27,611 nucleotides of DNA from a virus, in the IMG/VR virus record IMGVR_UViG_3300006921_000108, positions 1 through 27,611 of that record, one strand, 5' to 3'. Every line of letters begins with the position of its first letter. The stretch's first letter is position 1. A program made the translations under genes and the position numbers. The notes under the pieces are model-generated. The model ran no database searches, was not told where the DNA came from, and saw only the letters and a list, made by a program, of their open reading frames with translations. Positions 15,003-22,172 of this stretch are shown piece after piece.

Positions 15003-15030
15003 AGTATACCACACTCACATCAAAAGTCAA
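15003..15030 (-). promoter_or_regulatory. extended -10 sigma-70 promoter before uvsY
   Basis: On the minus strand, TTGACT (15025-15030) and TATACT (15003-15008) are spaced by 16 bases, with TGG directly before the -10, an extended -10 element. The -35 overlaps the TGA stop of the upstream structural gene. The predicted start is near 14996, giving a short leader with the uvsY ribosome site. It marks the change from late structural genes to early-type genes. Confidence 0.78.
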
Positions 15031-15572
15031 GGCAGTATTTCACTCACTTCATAGTAAGTGTATGCGAATGTTGCCGATGCTAGGATAGGTCCGGGATCTG
15101 TATTGGCACTATCGAATTGGATTTCTGTGAGACTGGTAGGGAATATTCGAGAAAATTCTATTCGACGAATGGCCTGCATCTTATTGTTCATTACTAAAAT
15201 ACTTGCATCAGCAAATTGATCTGCTGGTGCCGCTACTCGATCAAACCTGTCTGTTGCCTTTGTGCTGATCATCCAGTTATATACTTCTAACCAGTTGTTC
15301 ATGTTCTCGTCTATAATAAACGAAACAACCAGCGGTTGGTATGTGAAGTCTTGTCCGGGTAATGGCGAAGGAACAAGTGCCGTTGGTTGCACTGCTGCTG
15401 CACTATCGACGCCTGGTATCTGAACCGACTGAACAAAGTAGTTTAGTGTGGGTGTTTTTGGACACGAAAACTGAAACGAGATAGGTTGTAGATAACTCTC
15501 GTTTGTAACAGTCCGACTGTTTACGTCTAGACTCACACCTGCTGGTGGAATATTTGGTAGTGGTTTTGCCAT
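15027..15572 (-). CDS. tail tube-fold structural protein (second gp19-like protein)
   Basis: The protein has 181 aa. The order of features resembles gp19-type tube proteins: ISFQFSCPKTPTLNYFVQSVQIPGVD, then FTYQPLVVSFIIDENMNNWLEVYNWM, an IRRIEFSRIFPTSLTEIQFD strand and a final ATFAYTYYEV strand. Here gp19 itself has FLVRTAQLPASS, WSISVLLDQDF and LTYQYWTTRE in equivalent places. In cyanophages the gene after gp23 is, as I recall, often labelled gp3 (tail completion), so a tail-tip or terminator role is possible. It has its own late promoter and the ribosome site GGAG. Confidence 0.72.
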   Translation of the reverse strand: MAKPLPNIPPAGVSLDVNSRTVTNESYLQPISFQFSCPKTPTLNYFVQSVQIPGVDSAAAVQPTALVPSPLPGQDFTYQPLVVSFIIDENMNNWLEVYNWMISTKATDRFDRVAAPADQFADASILVMNNKMQAIRRIEFSRIFPTSLTEIQFDSANTDPGPILASATFAYTYYEVSEILP

Positions 15573-15590
15573 AAGAAATCTCCTCTACAC

Positions 15591-15598
15591 TATTTATA
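15591..15598 (-). promoter_or_regulatory. late promoter TATAAATA
   Basis: An exact T4-type late box on the minus strand, 18 bases before the ATG of the second tube-fold gene and directly after the gp23 terminator. Recognition would be by gp55 with the gp45 clamp. Confidence 0.8.
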
Positions 15599-15602
15599 CA
15601 AT

Positions 15603-15633
15603 AAAAAAGGGGAGAGTCACTAGGACTCTCCCC
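15603..15633 (-). terminator. intrinsic terminator after gp23
   Basis: On the minus strand, GGGGAGAGTC (15624-15633) pairs perfectly with GACTCTCCCC (15609-15618) around a 5-base loop, giving a 10-bp stem. Six T follow at 15603-15608. It lies 29 bases after the major capsid stop and should end abundant gp23 transcripts. Confidence 0.95.
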
Positions 15634-15662
15634 TGATTTACGTTTTACTTACCGATCAAACA

Positions 15663-17153
15663 TCAGGATGATGCTGTACCGTCATTGAGACCATGGAGGT
15701 TATCAATGCGGAAGACACGGTAATACTGGTTCACACGAACCGCAGTAGATGGATCCGAGGACGAAACGAATGGGTTGTTTACCAGTCCGTAACGAGTCTT
15801 AAATCCGATCTTGGGTTGGAATGTGTTTTCACCAACCGCACGAACCATCTGGAGTGGAACGTATGGGCAGTAGAACATACCAGCGTCGTAAGGTGAAGTA
15901 CCTCTGTAACCAACCACGCAGAAGTTGCGTGAGACGGTATCAGTACCTGCACCTGCGTATGGATCGACGTAAACCTTCATCTTACCGTTGAGGACACCAG
16001 CGAAAGTGCTTGCAGTGTCATCGACGTTGAGGTTGACGTTGAGAGCAGGTGAGATGTTGAGGAATCCACCCATTGCGAGGGCAGAAGCAACATCTGCGGA
16101 GCAGATGATGAAGTTACCCTTACCGCGTCGAGTTTCCTTAGCGATTACGTTTGCTTCACGTTCGATCTGGAACATGAGTCCACGGAATCTTTCAGCACTC
16201 CAACGACCGTCGGAGTCAACATCTAAGTCATAGACACCACCGATACCGCGGCCTTCAGCAGAAGAACCGTCCTGTGAACCACCGAGTGCGGAGGTTACAC
16301 CAGTACCACGACTATTGAGATCGAGGTGCTGTGCGCCAAGTTTAGCGTTGCGATAGATGGTTCGAACGACTTCGCGGTTGATTTCAGCAAGGATTTCCGT
16401 GCTGAGAATGTTTGCGAGTTCCGTCTCTGCATCTAAACCATGAACTGCCTTGAGATCCTGAGCGAGTTCAGTGGTGTACTCTGCCTTGAGGGCGCGAGTC
16501 TTAGCAACAACTGACGTTCTCTCGATCGAGAATGCCATCTGGTTGAAGTGATTGTCAGCAGCGTCACCGAGTTGCTCGGCAGATGCTGTGGACATAGCAC
16601 TACCAGCGTCCATACCCGTAGTAGGTACTGAACTCTGGGTATCATTAGCACCGTAACCCAGAAGTGGGTCAGCAGTGATACCAGAGGTAACTGTTGCACC
16701 ACCATCGCCGGTGTTACCGAACTTGGTTGCGGGTTCGTTGAAGAGTGCTTCAGTACCACCCTGAGTGCTGTACTTGCTCTTCATTGCAAAGATAAGTCCG
16801 GTAGGACCTGTCATTGGTTGCACACCACAGATGTCGTATGCCATTAAGTTGGGCATAGAACGACGGACGAGAGAGATAAGAATTGGATCGTATCCCTGCA
16901 TGTTCGCGTTGCTATTGTTTCCACCGACACCACCAAGACCAGTGTTGCTGGCGTTAGCAGGAATTGCTTCCGAGATGAACTCTCGTCCCTCGGCGTGTGC
17001 CTGTTCACGAAGAGCGTTCTCTTCGTTCTCAAGAAGAATCGCAGTTACGTTCCTCTTATATGAATCGTCGATCTTTGGAAGATCTGAATGCTCAAGAAGT
17101 GGCTTCCACTTCTCGTTTAATGCATCTACATTGAATGTGTTGTTAGGGTCCAT
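15663..17153 (-). CDS. 23: major capsid protein gp23
   Basis: gp23 forms the hexamers of the head shell. The protein has 496 aa against 521 in T4. Typical segments are LLENEENALREQ, DPILISLVRRSMPNLMAYDICGVQPM, GPTGLIFAMKSKY and the conserved GNFIICSADVASAL. The gp21 cleavage site is probably FISE-AIPA, after Glu62 (pattern I-x-E), giving a mature protein of about 434 residues. ATG at 17153 has AAGGAG upstream. A CATAAATA late box precedes it and a strong terminator follows, so it can be made as a single-gene message. Folding would need GroEL with a phage co-chaperonin, such as the one encoded at 2138-2440. Confidence 0.98.
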   Translation of the reverse strand: MDPNNTFNVDALNEKWKPLLEHSDLPKIDDSYKRNVTAILLENEENALREQAHAEGREFISEAIPANASNTGLGGVGGNNSNANMQGYDPILISLVRRSMPNLMAYDICGVQPMTGPTGLIFAMKSKYSTQGGTEALFNEPATKFGNTGDGGATVTSGITADPLLGYGANDTQSSVPTTGMDAGSAMSTASAEQLGDAADNHFNQMAFSIERTSVVAKTRALKAEYTTELAQDLKAVHGLDAETELANILSTEILAEINREVVRTIYRNAKLGAQHLDLNSRGTGVTSALGGSQDGSSAEGRGIGGVYDLDVDSDGRWSAERFRGLMFQIEREANVIAKETRRGKGNFIICSADVASALAMGGFLNISPALNVNLNVDDTASTFAGVLNGKMKVYVDPYAGAGTDTVSRNFCVVGYRGTSPYDAGMFYCPYVPLQMVRAVGENTFQPKIGFKTRYGLVNNPFVSSSDPSTAVRVNQYYRVFRIDNLHGLNDGTASS

Positions 17154-17189
17154 TGTTGTGTTCTCCTTGTTTCCTTTTTAAACACTTTT

Positions 17190-17197
17190 TATTTATG
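17190..17197 (-). promoter_or_regulatory. late promoter CATAAATA before gp23
   Basis: One base different from TATAAATA, in the gp22-gp23 gap, 36 bases before the gp23 start. The same variant stands before gp18, which supports function. Confidence 0.7.
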
Positions 17198-17208
17198 TTT
17201 GACTAGAT

Positions 17209-18465
17209 TTACGAAACTTGTCTGTTTGGTGATGAAGTTCTACTGATTGCGTTTGAGTATACTGACATTACAGGATCTGTGATTGGATCTACAGTTTCTG
17301 CTGAATCTGACTGGGGTGCTTCATTGAAGAGTTCAGTCTTCTTTGAAAACGCATGAGTACCAAAGTAACTTTCCTTAATTACGTTGATCTTCTCCCGGTA
17401 CTGTTCTTCTGTTTCGTACTCAATTCCTTCGACTAACGAACGAAGTTTCTCAACTTCAGTGTCCGCTAAATCTCTCGATACCTCAGAGAAGACACCATCA
17501 CAGGTGGACTCTAAGATGTCCTTACGGAGTTCTACATTGTTTGTGATCTGCTCATTGAGCGAATCTTCAAGATCGCTAACCTTGGTTGCGAGTTCTTCAA
17601 TCAGATCAGTCTTCTCATCGGGGACATCAATGTATGATTCCTCGAAGAGATTTTTGAGTCCGACCATGAAGTCTTCGGCGATTTCGGTTCTAAGACCGTT
17701 GGTGATTGCGAGTTCATTATCCTTCATCCACTGTTCTACAACATAACCCAGATAATCATCTACTTTAGTTGTCAACTCATCAGTGATTGACTCAACTTGC
17801 TCTGCGAGTTGAGTGTTGTGATTCTCAGTTAACTCCTCTTCGATTGCAGTGACTCTTTCGTTTACTGCTGCTTCGAAGATGGTAGTTGCCTTTGTGCGGA
17901 AGTCTTCGGTAAGTTCTTCACCAGTAAAGAGAGCGTCGATATGCTCCTTCATGTTTGGTTTTTCAACCTTACCCTTTGCTCCTGCCTTGGGTGCGTCGGT
18001 TGCTTTCTTACCGTCTGCTGCTTGGTTGTCATCGACATCGAGAAGCGCCTTCATCTTACCCTTGGGTTTGAGTTCATCCTGCTCTTCTACGTCTTCCTTG
18101 TCGTCGTCATCGCCATCGTCTTCACCCTTTTTCTTCTTCATGTTCTTTACGAACTGGGGTGGGACTTTGCCTTCTTCGACTTCCTTATCTTCATCCTCGT
18201 CCTCGTCCTCGTCTTCCTCTTTCTTCATCTTAGAAGCGTTCATTTTACCGTAACCTTCTTCGACCTTAGCGAGTTCTTCTTGAAGACGTTCTGTGATCTC
18301 TTCGGATGAAAGAGTCTTCCAATCAGAAAGTGCTTCTGCGATATCATCGTCAGATGCACCATTGTTCTTCATAAGGGTATGCATCTTGGCCATCTGAAGA
18401 CCAAGATCTGAGTCAGACATCGATTCGTCTAACTGAACTTCTTTTTCTGTGTTATTAGTAGCCAT
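17209..18465 (-). CDS. 22: prohead scaffold protein gp22
   Basis: gp22 is the main internal scaffold, later degraded by gp21. The protein has 418 aa, much longer than T4 gp22 (269). The extra part is a low-complexity acidic and basic N-terminal third (residues 82-170, with EEDEDEDEDEDED and GDDDDKEDVEEQDE). The family core follows: EHIDALFTGEELTEDFR, TIFEAAVNERV, LGYVVEQWMKDNELAI and GLKNLFEESYIDVPDEK, then a coiled-coil-like helix to about 330. The start has AAAGGAG and its own TATAAATA box. gp21 lies upstream and gp23 downstream, as in T4. Confidence 0.95.
   Translation of the reverse strand: MATNNTEKEVQLDESMSDSDLGLQMAKMHTLMKNNGASDDDIAEALSDWKTLSSEEITERLQEELAKVEEGYGKMNASKMKKEEDEDEDEDEDKEVEEGKVPPQFVKNMKKKKGEDDGDDDDKEDVEEQDELKPKGKMKALLDVDDNQAADGKKATDAPKAGAKGKVEKPNMKEHIDALFTGEELTEDFRTKATTIFEAAVNERVTAIEEELTENHNTQLAEQVESITDELTTKVDDYLGYVVEQWMKDNELAITNGLRTEIAEDFMVGLKNLFEESYIDVPDEKTDLIEELATKVSDLEDSLNEQITNNVELRKDILESTCDGVFSEVSRDLADTEVEKLRSLVEGIEYETEEQYREKINVIKESYFGTHAFSKKTELFNEAPQSDSAETVDPITDPVMSVYSNAISRTSSPNRQVS
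18194..18217. repeat. short tandem repeat encoding Glu-Asp run in gp22
   Basis: TCCTCG is repeated three times exactly on the plus strand, flanked by degenerate copies. It encodes the alternating Glu-Asp run of the scaffold and is a place where length may vary between relatives. Confidence 0.6.
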
Positions 18466-18496
18466 TTAAAATGCTCCTTTATTTGTTACTACGACC

Positions 18497-18504
18497 TATT
18501 TATA
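18497..18504 (-). promoter_or_regulatory. late promoter TATAAATA before gp22
   Basis: An exact late box in the gp21-gp22 gap, 31 bases before the gp22 ATG. Confidence 0.8.
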
Positions 18505-18515
18505 TATTTGGGGTT

Positions 18516-19157
18516 TTAGAGTCTACTTAAAAAGTCCTTGAATGCGTTTAGTTTTGTTTCATTGAGTTCGGCAGAAGATGCTGAACTAATCATCTTCTGA
18601 TAACTGTCGATAACTTGTTCTCTCATGAGTCCGTTATCCCAAACCCATTGCTTACCTTCCATGATTCCGTTAACGAAAGCATCTGGTGCAGATGGGTCTG
18701 CCACAATGTCTACAGCAGATAACATGAAGTCCTTCTGAACTTCATTAACTCCGCCTCTTTCTTTCAAGGTTCCCATACCACGGGACGATACACCTAACTT
18801 TGCTCCCTCATCCATCAGATTTTTTACGATCTTTCCGTATGGGGTTTCTAGGATTTTCGCCTTACCAATGATATTGTCATTTTCTTCACGAAGGTCGTTG
18901 ATGATGTGGGACACACGTTCCAGATTGACCGTTGGTCCTTCTGGATGCCCTAATTCACCCATTGCTCGATTCTTCTGTACATACTCTTTATTATATCGCT
19001 TTACTTCATCAAGAAGAGTCTTCTTTGGATATACTCTTCCGTTGCGATTTTTCTTTTCTGCCTGCATGAAGATACCTTCAATGAAGTATTGCTTCTCTCC
19101 ATTGTTCTCTTCAGTCAGGAACTTAACGTCTTCAGTTGTCTCGGTGATAAGAAACAT
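18516..19157 (-). CDS. 21: prohead maturation protease gp21
   Basis: gp21 is the serine-type protease that cuts capsid and core proteins after assembly. The protein has 213 aa against 212 in T4. GELGHPEGP (His71) and LGVSSRGMG (Ser124 or Ser125) carry the expected catalytic residues, and SAVDIVADPSAPDAF near 147-161 is the family's conserved C-terminal motif. NRNGRVYPKKTL near residue 38 is also typical. The ATG shares one base with the upstream stop (TAATG), with AGGAG 10 bases before. It is followed by gp22, one of its substrates. Confidence 0.97.
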   Translation of the reverse strand: MFLITETTEDVKFLTEENNGEKQYFIEGIFMQAEKKNRNGRVYPKKTLLDEVKRYNKEYVQKNRAMGELGHPEGPTVNLERVSHIINDLREENDNIIGKAKILETPYGKIVKNLMDEGAKLGVSSRGMGTLKERGGVNEVQKDFMLSAVDIVADPSAPDAFVNGIMEGKQWVWDNGLMREQVIDSYQKMISSASSAELNETKLNAFKDFLSRL

Positions 19158-19726
19158 TATTTGTTATCTCCTATTCCCTTTTTACGATCCTCTTTATCCT
19201 GAAGACCCTTGATCTTTTCGTTGCTTCTTGCGATTGATTCTTTCTCTCTGGCGATTTCAGTTTCAACACCTTCGAGCATCTTCGATGAATGCTTATCCAT
19301 GAACTTCATCATTTCGGTGTCGTTCTTGAAAGTAAATTTGTACTTTCCTTTACCAACTTTTTTACCACCAGCAGAAACACCATCGGCATCCTTCTTAAAC
19401 TGTAAGGTTGTGGTGACTGATTCGTCTACCTCAACCTGTTCGCTCTTGACTGCCTTCTTAACGGTCTTTCTTCTGTTGTGTAGATACTCATCGCTGCTAT
19501 CTACATCACCATCGTTGTCGATGTCTTTATCTTCACGATCATCGTGATCACCATCGAGTTCATCGTGATCAACAGCATCTAACTTCTTCTTTTCGTCGAT
19601 CGCCTGTGCCAACTCGAACTTCTTTGCTTCGATAGCATCAGTAATCTTTTCCTGCATGATCCCCTCAAAGACTTCTGAGGCCATTGTAAGGTTATCGATC
19701 ATGATTGCTGGTACTAGTTTCTTCAT
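19157..19726 (-). CDS. prohead core protein (gp68 position) with EF-hand-like loop
   Basis: The protein has 189 aa and lies where T4 has gene 68, between 67 and 21. The N-terminal MASEVFEGIMQEKITDAIEAK helix resembles small phage core proteins. Residues 58-80 are extremely acidic and contain DIDNDGDVDSSD, which fits the DxDxDG pattern of an EF-hand calcium loop, followed by a basic helix (YLHNRRKTVKKAVK). The C-terminal half has a KYKFTFKNDTEMMKFM strand-helix and a charged helix. ATG at 19726 has AAAGGA. An internal-core role is inferred from position and composition; sequence similarity to T4 gp68 cannot be shown by eye. Confidence 0.72.
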   Translation of the reverse strand: MKKLVPAIMIDNLTMASEVFEGIMQEKITDAIEAKKFELAQAIDEKKKLDAVDHDELDGDHDDREDKDIDNDGDVDSSDEYLHNRRKTVKKAVKSEQVEVDESVTTTLQFKKDADGVSAGGKKVGKGKYKFTFKNDTEMMKFMDKHSSKMLEGVETEIAREKESIARSNEKIKGLQDKEDRKKGIGDNK

Positions 19727-19767
19727 TTGGTGGTCCTTTTCGTGTATCTAATCTACCTAGTATATAG

Positions 19768-19956
19768 TTATTCTGATGCCTCAACCTCGGGTTGTGTTTC
19801 AACTTCGGGTTGAACATGCATAGAATCCACCGAGATTTCTAGTCGTTTTTGATGCAGTGCGTTTGATGCCCTGTCATTCAGTCCATTTTCTATATGCTGC
19901 TTGAATGCATTTGCATTGTTTATCAGTGCAGCATCGATTGCTTTTCTAGAATCCAT
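19768..19956 (-). CDS. 67: small prohead core protein, gp67-like
   Basis: From ATG 19956 the protein has 62 aa: MDSRKAIDAALINNANAFKQ at the start and an acidic, repetitive end (VQPEVETQPEVEASE). T4 gp67 (80 aa) likewise has a short helical start and an acidic tail and lies between 20 and 21. The open frame reaches 20097, but AAGGAG at 19963-19968 followed by ATGATGATG fixes the start region; the third ATG has a 6-base spacing. It overlaps the gp20 stop by 11 bases. The tail holds a direct QPEVE repeat. Assignment rests on position and composition. Confidence 0.72.
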   Translation of the reverse strand: MDSRKAIDAALINNANAFKQHIENGLNDRASNALHQKRLEISVDSMHVQPEVETQPEVEASE

Positions 19957-21508
19957 CATCATCTCCTTCATCAGAATCAGAATCGATATCACCAGATGCC
20001 GTTTCTGATTTGATCTGTGTATCAATAAGTTTAATATCTTCTTCGCTTTGCTTGAGGATGTTCTTGCGGATATATTCGATCGAGTAATACTTGCCAATGT
20101 AATCGTCTACTGTCTGTAGGAGATCAATACGCTCTTTAAGAAGTTCGTTTTCCTTGAGTTCAGTGAAGTACGAGTCTTTGGTAAAGTCGAAGAAAATTAG
20201 ATCTTCATACTTTGCCCAATCATCCTCGGTAATAATACCTTTACTCATCAACTGAACTTTGAGAAGTACGGAGAATAATTCACTAAACTTCTTACGAAGT
20301 CTCTCGATGAACTTGAAGAACTTAACTTCGTCTCTTGTAATCTCAGAAGAACGACCCATGTTGAATCCGTTCTCTGCTTCTAGTCTAGAGATCGGAACAT
20401 TCAATGACTTGTATAATTTCTTCTGGAAGTACATTACGTCTTCCATCTCACCTAGATTCTGTCCACCATCCAGAGTTGTGATTTCGGTTCCCCGACCACC
20501 TTCTCTTCGTGGCATCCAATAGTCTTCGAGCATAGATTGGTGTCGGTGTTCATCTCGCATTGCACCAGTTGATGCATCATAAACCATTTTATTCTTATAG
20601 CGGTTCATGACATCACGCAGATATTGTTCTGCTTTGTTCTTTGGTAAGTTACCTACATCAACGTAAAAGATTCTACGTTCAGGGGCCCTAGAGATCCTGT
20701 AAATAACAACCGCGTCTTCAATCATGCGAAGTTGATTGAGTGGTTTTATTGCCTTCTGTAAATATCCAAGAACACGTTTCTTTGATGAATCAAACAATCC
20801 AGAATGACAATATGCAATAGAGTCAGGGGACACTTTGATTCCTTGCTCAGACAAAAGTTTATCTGATGTCGTCGCCGTGTTAGATGTGATATCGTCGTTG
20901 TCGAGGTAGACATAAAATTCTTCTACAGAATCAATCAGGGAGATTCCAGATTTAGGATCAACCTTCTTGTTTACCTTGCGAATCTTCTTGATCTTAATTG
21001 GATCAACAGGACGCAATTCATGAATACCCTTTTTAGTATTAGACGGATCAAGAATAATGTGGAAGAATAATTTACCATCCACATACCACCTACGGAATAT
21101 CTCATATCCCTTATTGTAGAAATCCGTTGTCTTCAGAATAAAATCAAACTCTTCTCTGATTTTAGTCTTGATACTCTCTGGTGCATCCAGATCATCAAGG
21201 TAAATTTCTACTGGTTTCTTGAACCCATCAAAGACAATAGACTCGTTAACGATATCGTCAACGGCCATTTCGACTTCAGCATGTAATGCCATGTCTCTAT
21301 ATTTTTTAATGAGATCTACATCATTCCTAGATGCACCCTCAAAGTCAACATAGTGATTTCCGAAAAAACCACCTGCTACAGATATAGCACCATCATCTGA
21401 CTCGGGAGTAATGAAGGATTTTACTGGTTCCTTCTCTACTAGATCCGACTCAGATGAGTTGGTGGCTATCTTTCCACTTCGGGATATATTAAACCCAAAT
21501 ACTTCCAT
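19946..21508 (-). CDS. 20: portal vertex protein gp20
   Basis: gp20 forms the dodecameric DNA entry ring and nucleates head assembly. The protein has 520 aa against 524 in T4. Typical portal segments are AEVEMAVDDIVNESIVFD, FEFILK-type FDFILKTTDFYNKGYEIFRRWYVDGKLFFH, RMIEDAVVIYRISRAPERRIFYVDVGNLP, the RHQSMLEDYWMPRREGGRGTEI block and SRLEAENGFNMGRSSEITRDE. The C-terminus is acidic (DSDSDEGDDDGF). ATG at 21508 has AAGGA 9 bases upstream. It sits between tube gp19 and the core protein genes. Confidence 0.98.
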   Translation of the reverse strand: MEVFGFNISRSGKIATNSSESDLVEKEPVKSFITPESDDGAISVAGGFFGNHYVDFEGASRNDVDLIKKYRDMALHAEVEMAVDDIVNESIVFDGFKKPVEIYLDDLDAPESIKTKIREEFDFILKTTDFYNKGYEIFRRWYVDGKLFFHIILDPSNTKKGIHELRPVDPIKIKKIRKVNKKVDPKSGISLIDSVEEFYVYLDNDDITSNTATTSDKLLSEQGIKVSPDSIAYCHSGLFDSSKKRVLGYLQKAIKPLNQLRMIEDAVVIYRISRAPERRIFYVDVGNLPKNKAEQYLRDVMNRYKNKMVYDASTGAMRDEHRHQSMLEDYWMPRREGGRGTEITTLDGGQNLGEMEDVMYFQKKLYKSLNVPISRLEAENGFNMGRSSEITRDEVKFFKFIERLRKKFSELFSVLLKVQLMSKGIITEDDWAKYEDLIFFDFTKDSYFTELKENELLKERIDLLQTVDDYIGKYYSIEYIRKNILKQSEEDIKLIDTQIKSETASGDIDSDSDEGDDDGF

Positions 21509-21532
21509 TATGTAATATCCTTACTTGAATTA

Positions 21533-22099
21533 TCAGGCAGTGAGTTCGCCAGCGTTGCCATCGGTTGTTTCCCTTGTAGTCCAATACTGATAAGTAAGTG
21601 TGACTGGGAATTCGCCGATACCTGTCGTTGGATCGTTGTTTAGATCAACCGTTCCAATTTCAGATGGCCAGCAACCAACAAAGTTATAACCCTTGCGTCG
21701 AATACCCTGTCTGTCTAACGAATAGACTTGCCAGTTCTGGTAGATTCCTGCACCACCGATTGGTTGTACAGTGAATGCACTAGAGTTATCAACATGCTGA
21801 TTGATGAGACTAGACCATCTCTCGAACGAATCACGAAGAGTGAAGTCTTGATCTAAAAGAACACTGATTGACCAATCAGCGAACGATCTATCGCCTGGAA
21901 TCTTTACGTTTCTACCACGGAATGGTACTTCCACGACACCCACTGAGGATGCTGGAAGTTGTGCTGTTCTAACTAAGAAGTTGAGTTGTTCTAATTCACC
22001 GTCTACTGGACCTACATTACCAACAACTTCAAAGAGGTTTGTACGAACACCACCACCCGCAAATTTTTGGATGAAGTTTTCGATGTTCTGAAATGCCAT
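21533..22099 (-). CDS. 19: tail tube protein gp19
   Basis: gp19 hexamers stack to form the inner tail tube. The protein has 188 aa against 163 in T4. Visible matches are NFIQKFAGGGVRTNLFEV, LEQLNFLVRTAQLPASSVGVVEVPFRGR, GDRSFADWSISVLLDQDF and CWPSEIGTVDLNND, then the last strand PVTLTYQYWTTRE. AGGAG precedes the ATG. It follows sheath gp18 as in T4, with a stable hairpin between the two genes. Confidence 0.96.
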   Translation of the reverse strand: MAFQNIENFIQKFAGGGVRTNLFEVVGNVGPVDGELEQLNFLVRTAQLPASSVGVVEVPFRGRNVKIPGDRSFADWSISVLLDQDFTLRDSFERWSSLINQHVDNSSAFTVQPIGGAGIYQNWQVYSLDRQGIRRKGYNFVGCWPSEIGTVDLNNDPTTGIGEFPVTLTYQYWTTRETTDGNAGELTA

Positions 22100-22141
22100 T
22101 TATTGTTTCTCCTAAAAGTGTTTATTACTTTATATGTAGTA

Positions 22142-22159
22142 GGGCCCCCGAAGGGGCCC
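22142..22159 (-). promoter_or_regulatory. C(UUCG)G mRNA hairpin between gp18 and gp19
   Basis: In the minus-strand RNA, GGGCCCC and GGGGCCC form a perfect 7-bp stem closed by a UUCG tetraloop with C-G closing pair, among the most stable RNA loops and known from T4 intergenic mRNA. No T-run follows on the minus strand, so it is more likely an RNA stability or processing element than a strong terminator. A T-run follows only in the plus direction. Confidence 0.8.
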
Positions 22160-22172
22160 ATCCTACTTTTTA

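Noticed and set aside
17849-18309. Long plus-strand reading frames opposite gp22
   Set aside because: They are antisense shadows: Ser-rich or Val/Leu-rich products of the acidic repeat, with no ribosome sites.
19957-20097. N-terminal extension of the gp67-like gene to 20097
   Set aside because: It overlaps gp20 by about 150 bases; a strong AAGGAG places the start at 19956.
22127-22134. TATAAAGT before gp19 as a late promoter
   Set aside because: Two mismatches to TATAAATA; kept only as a remark beside the hairpin.
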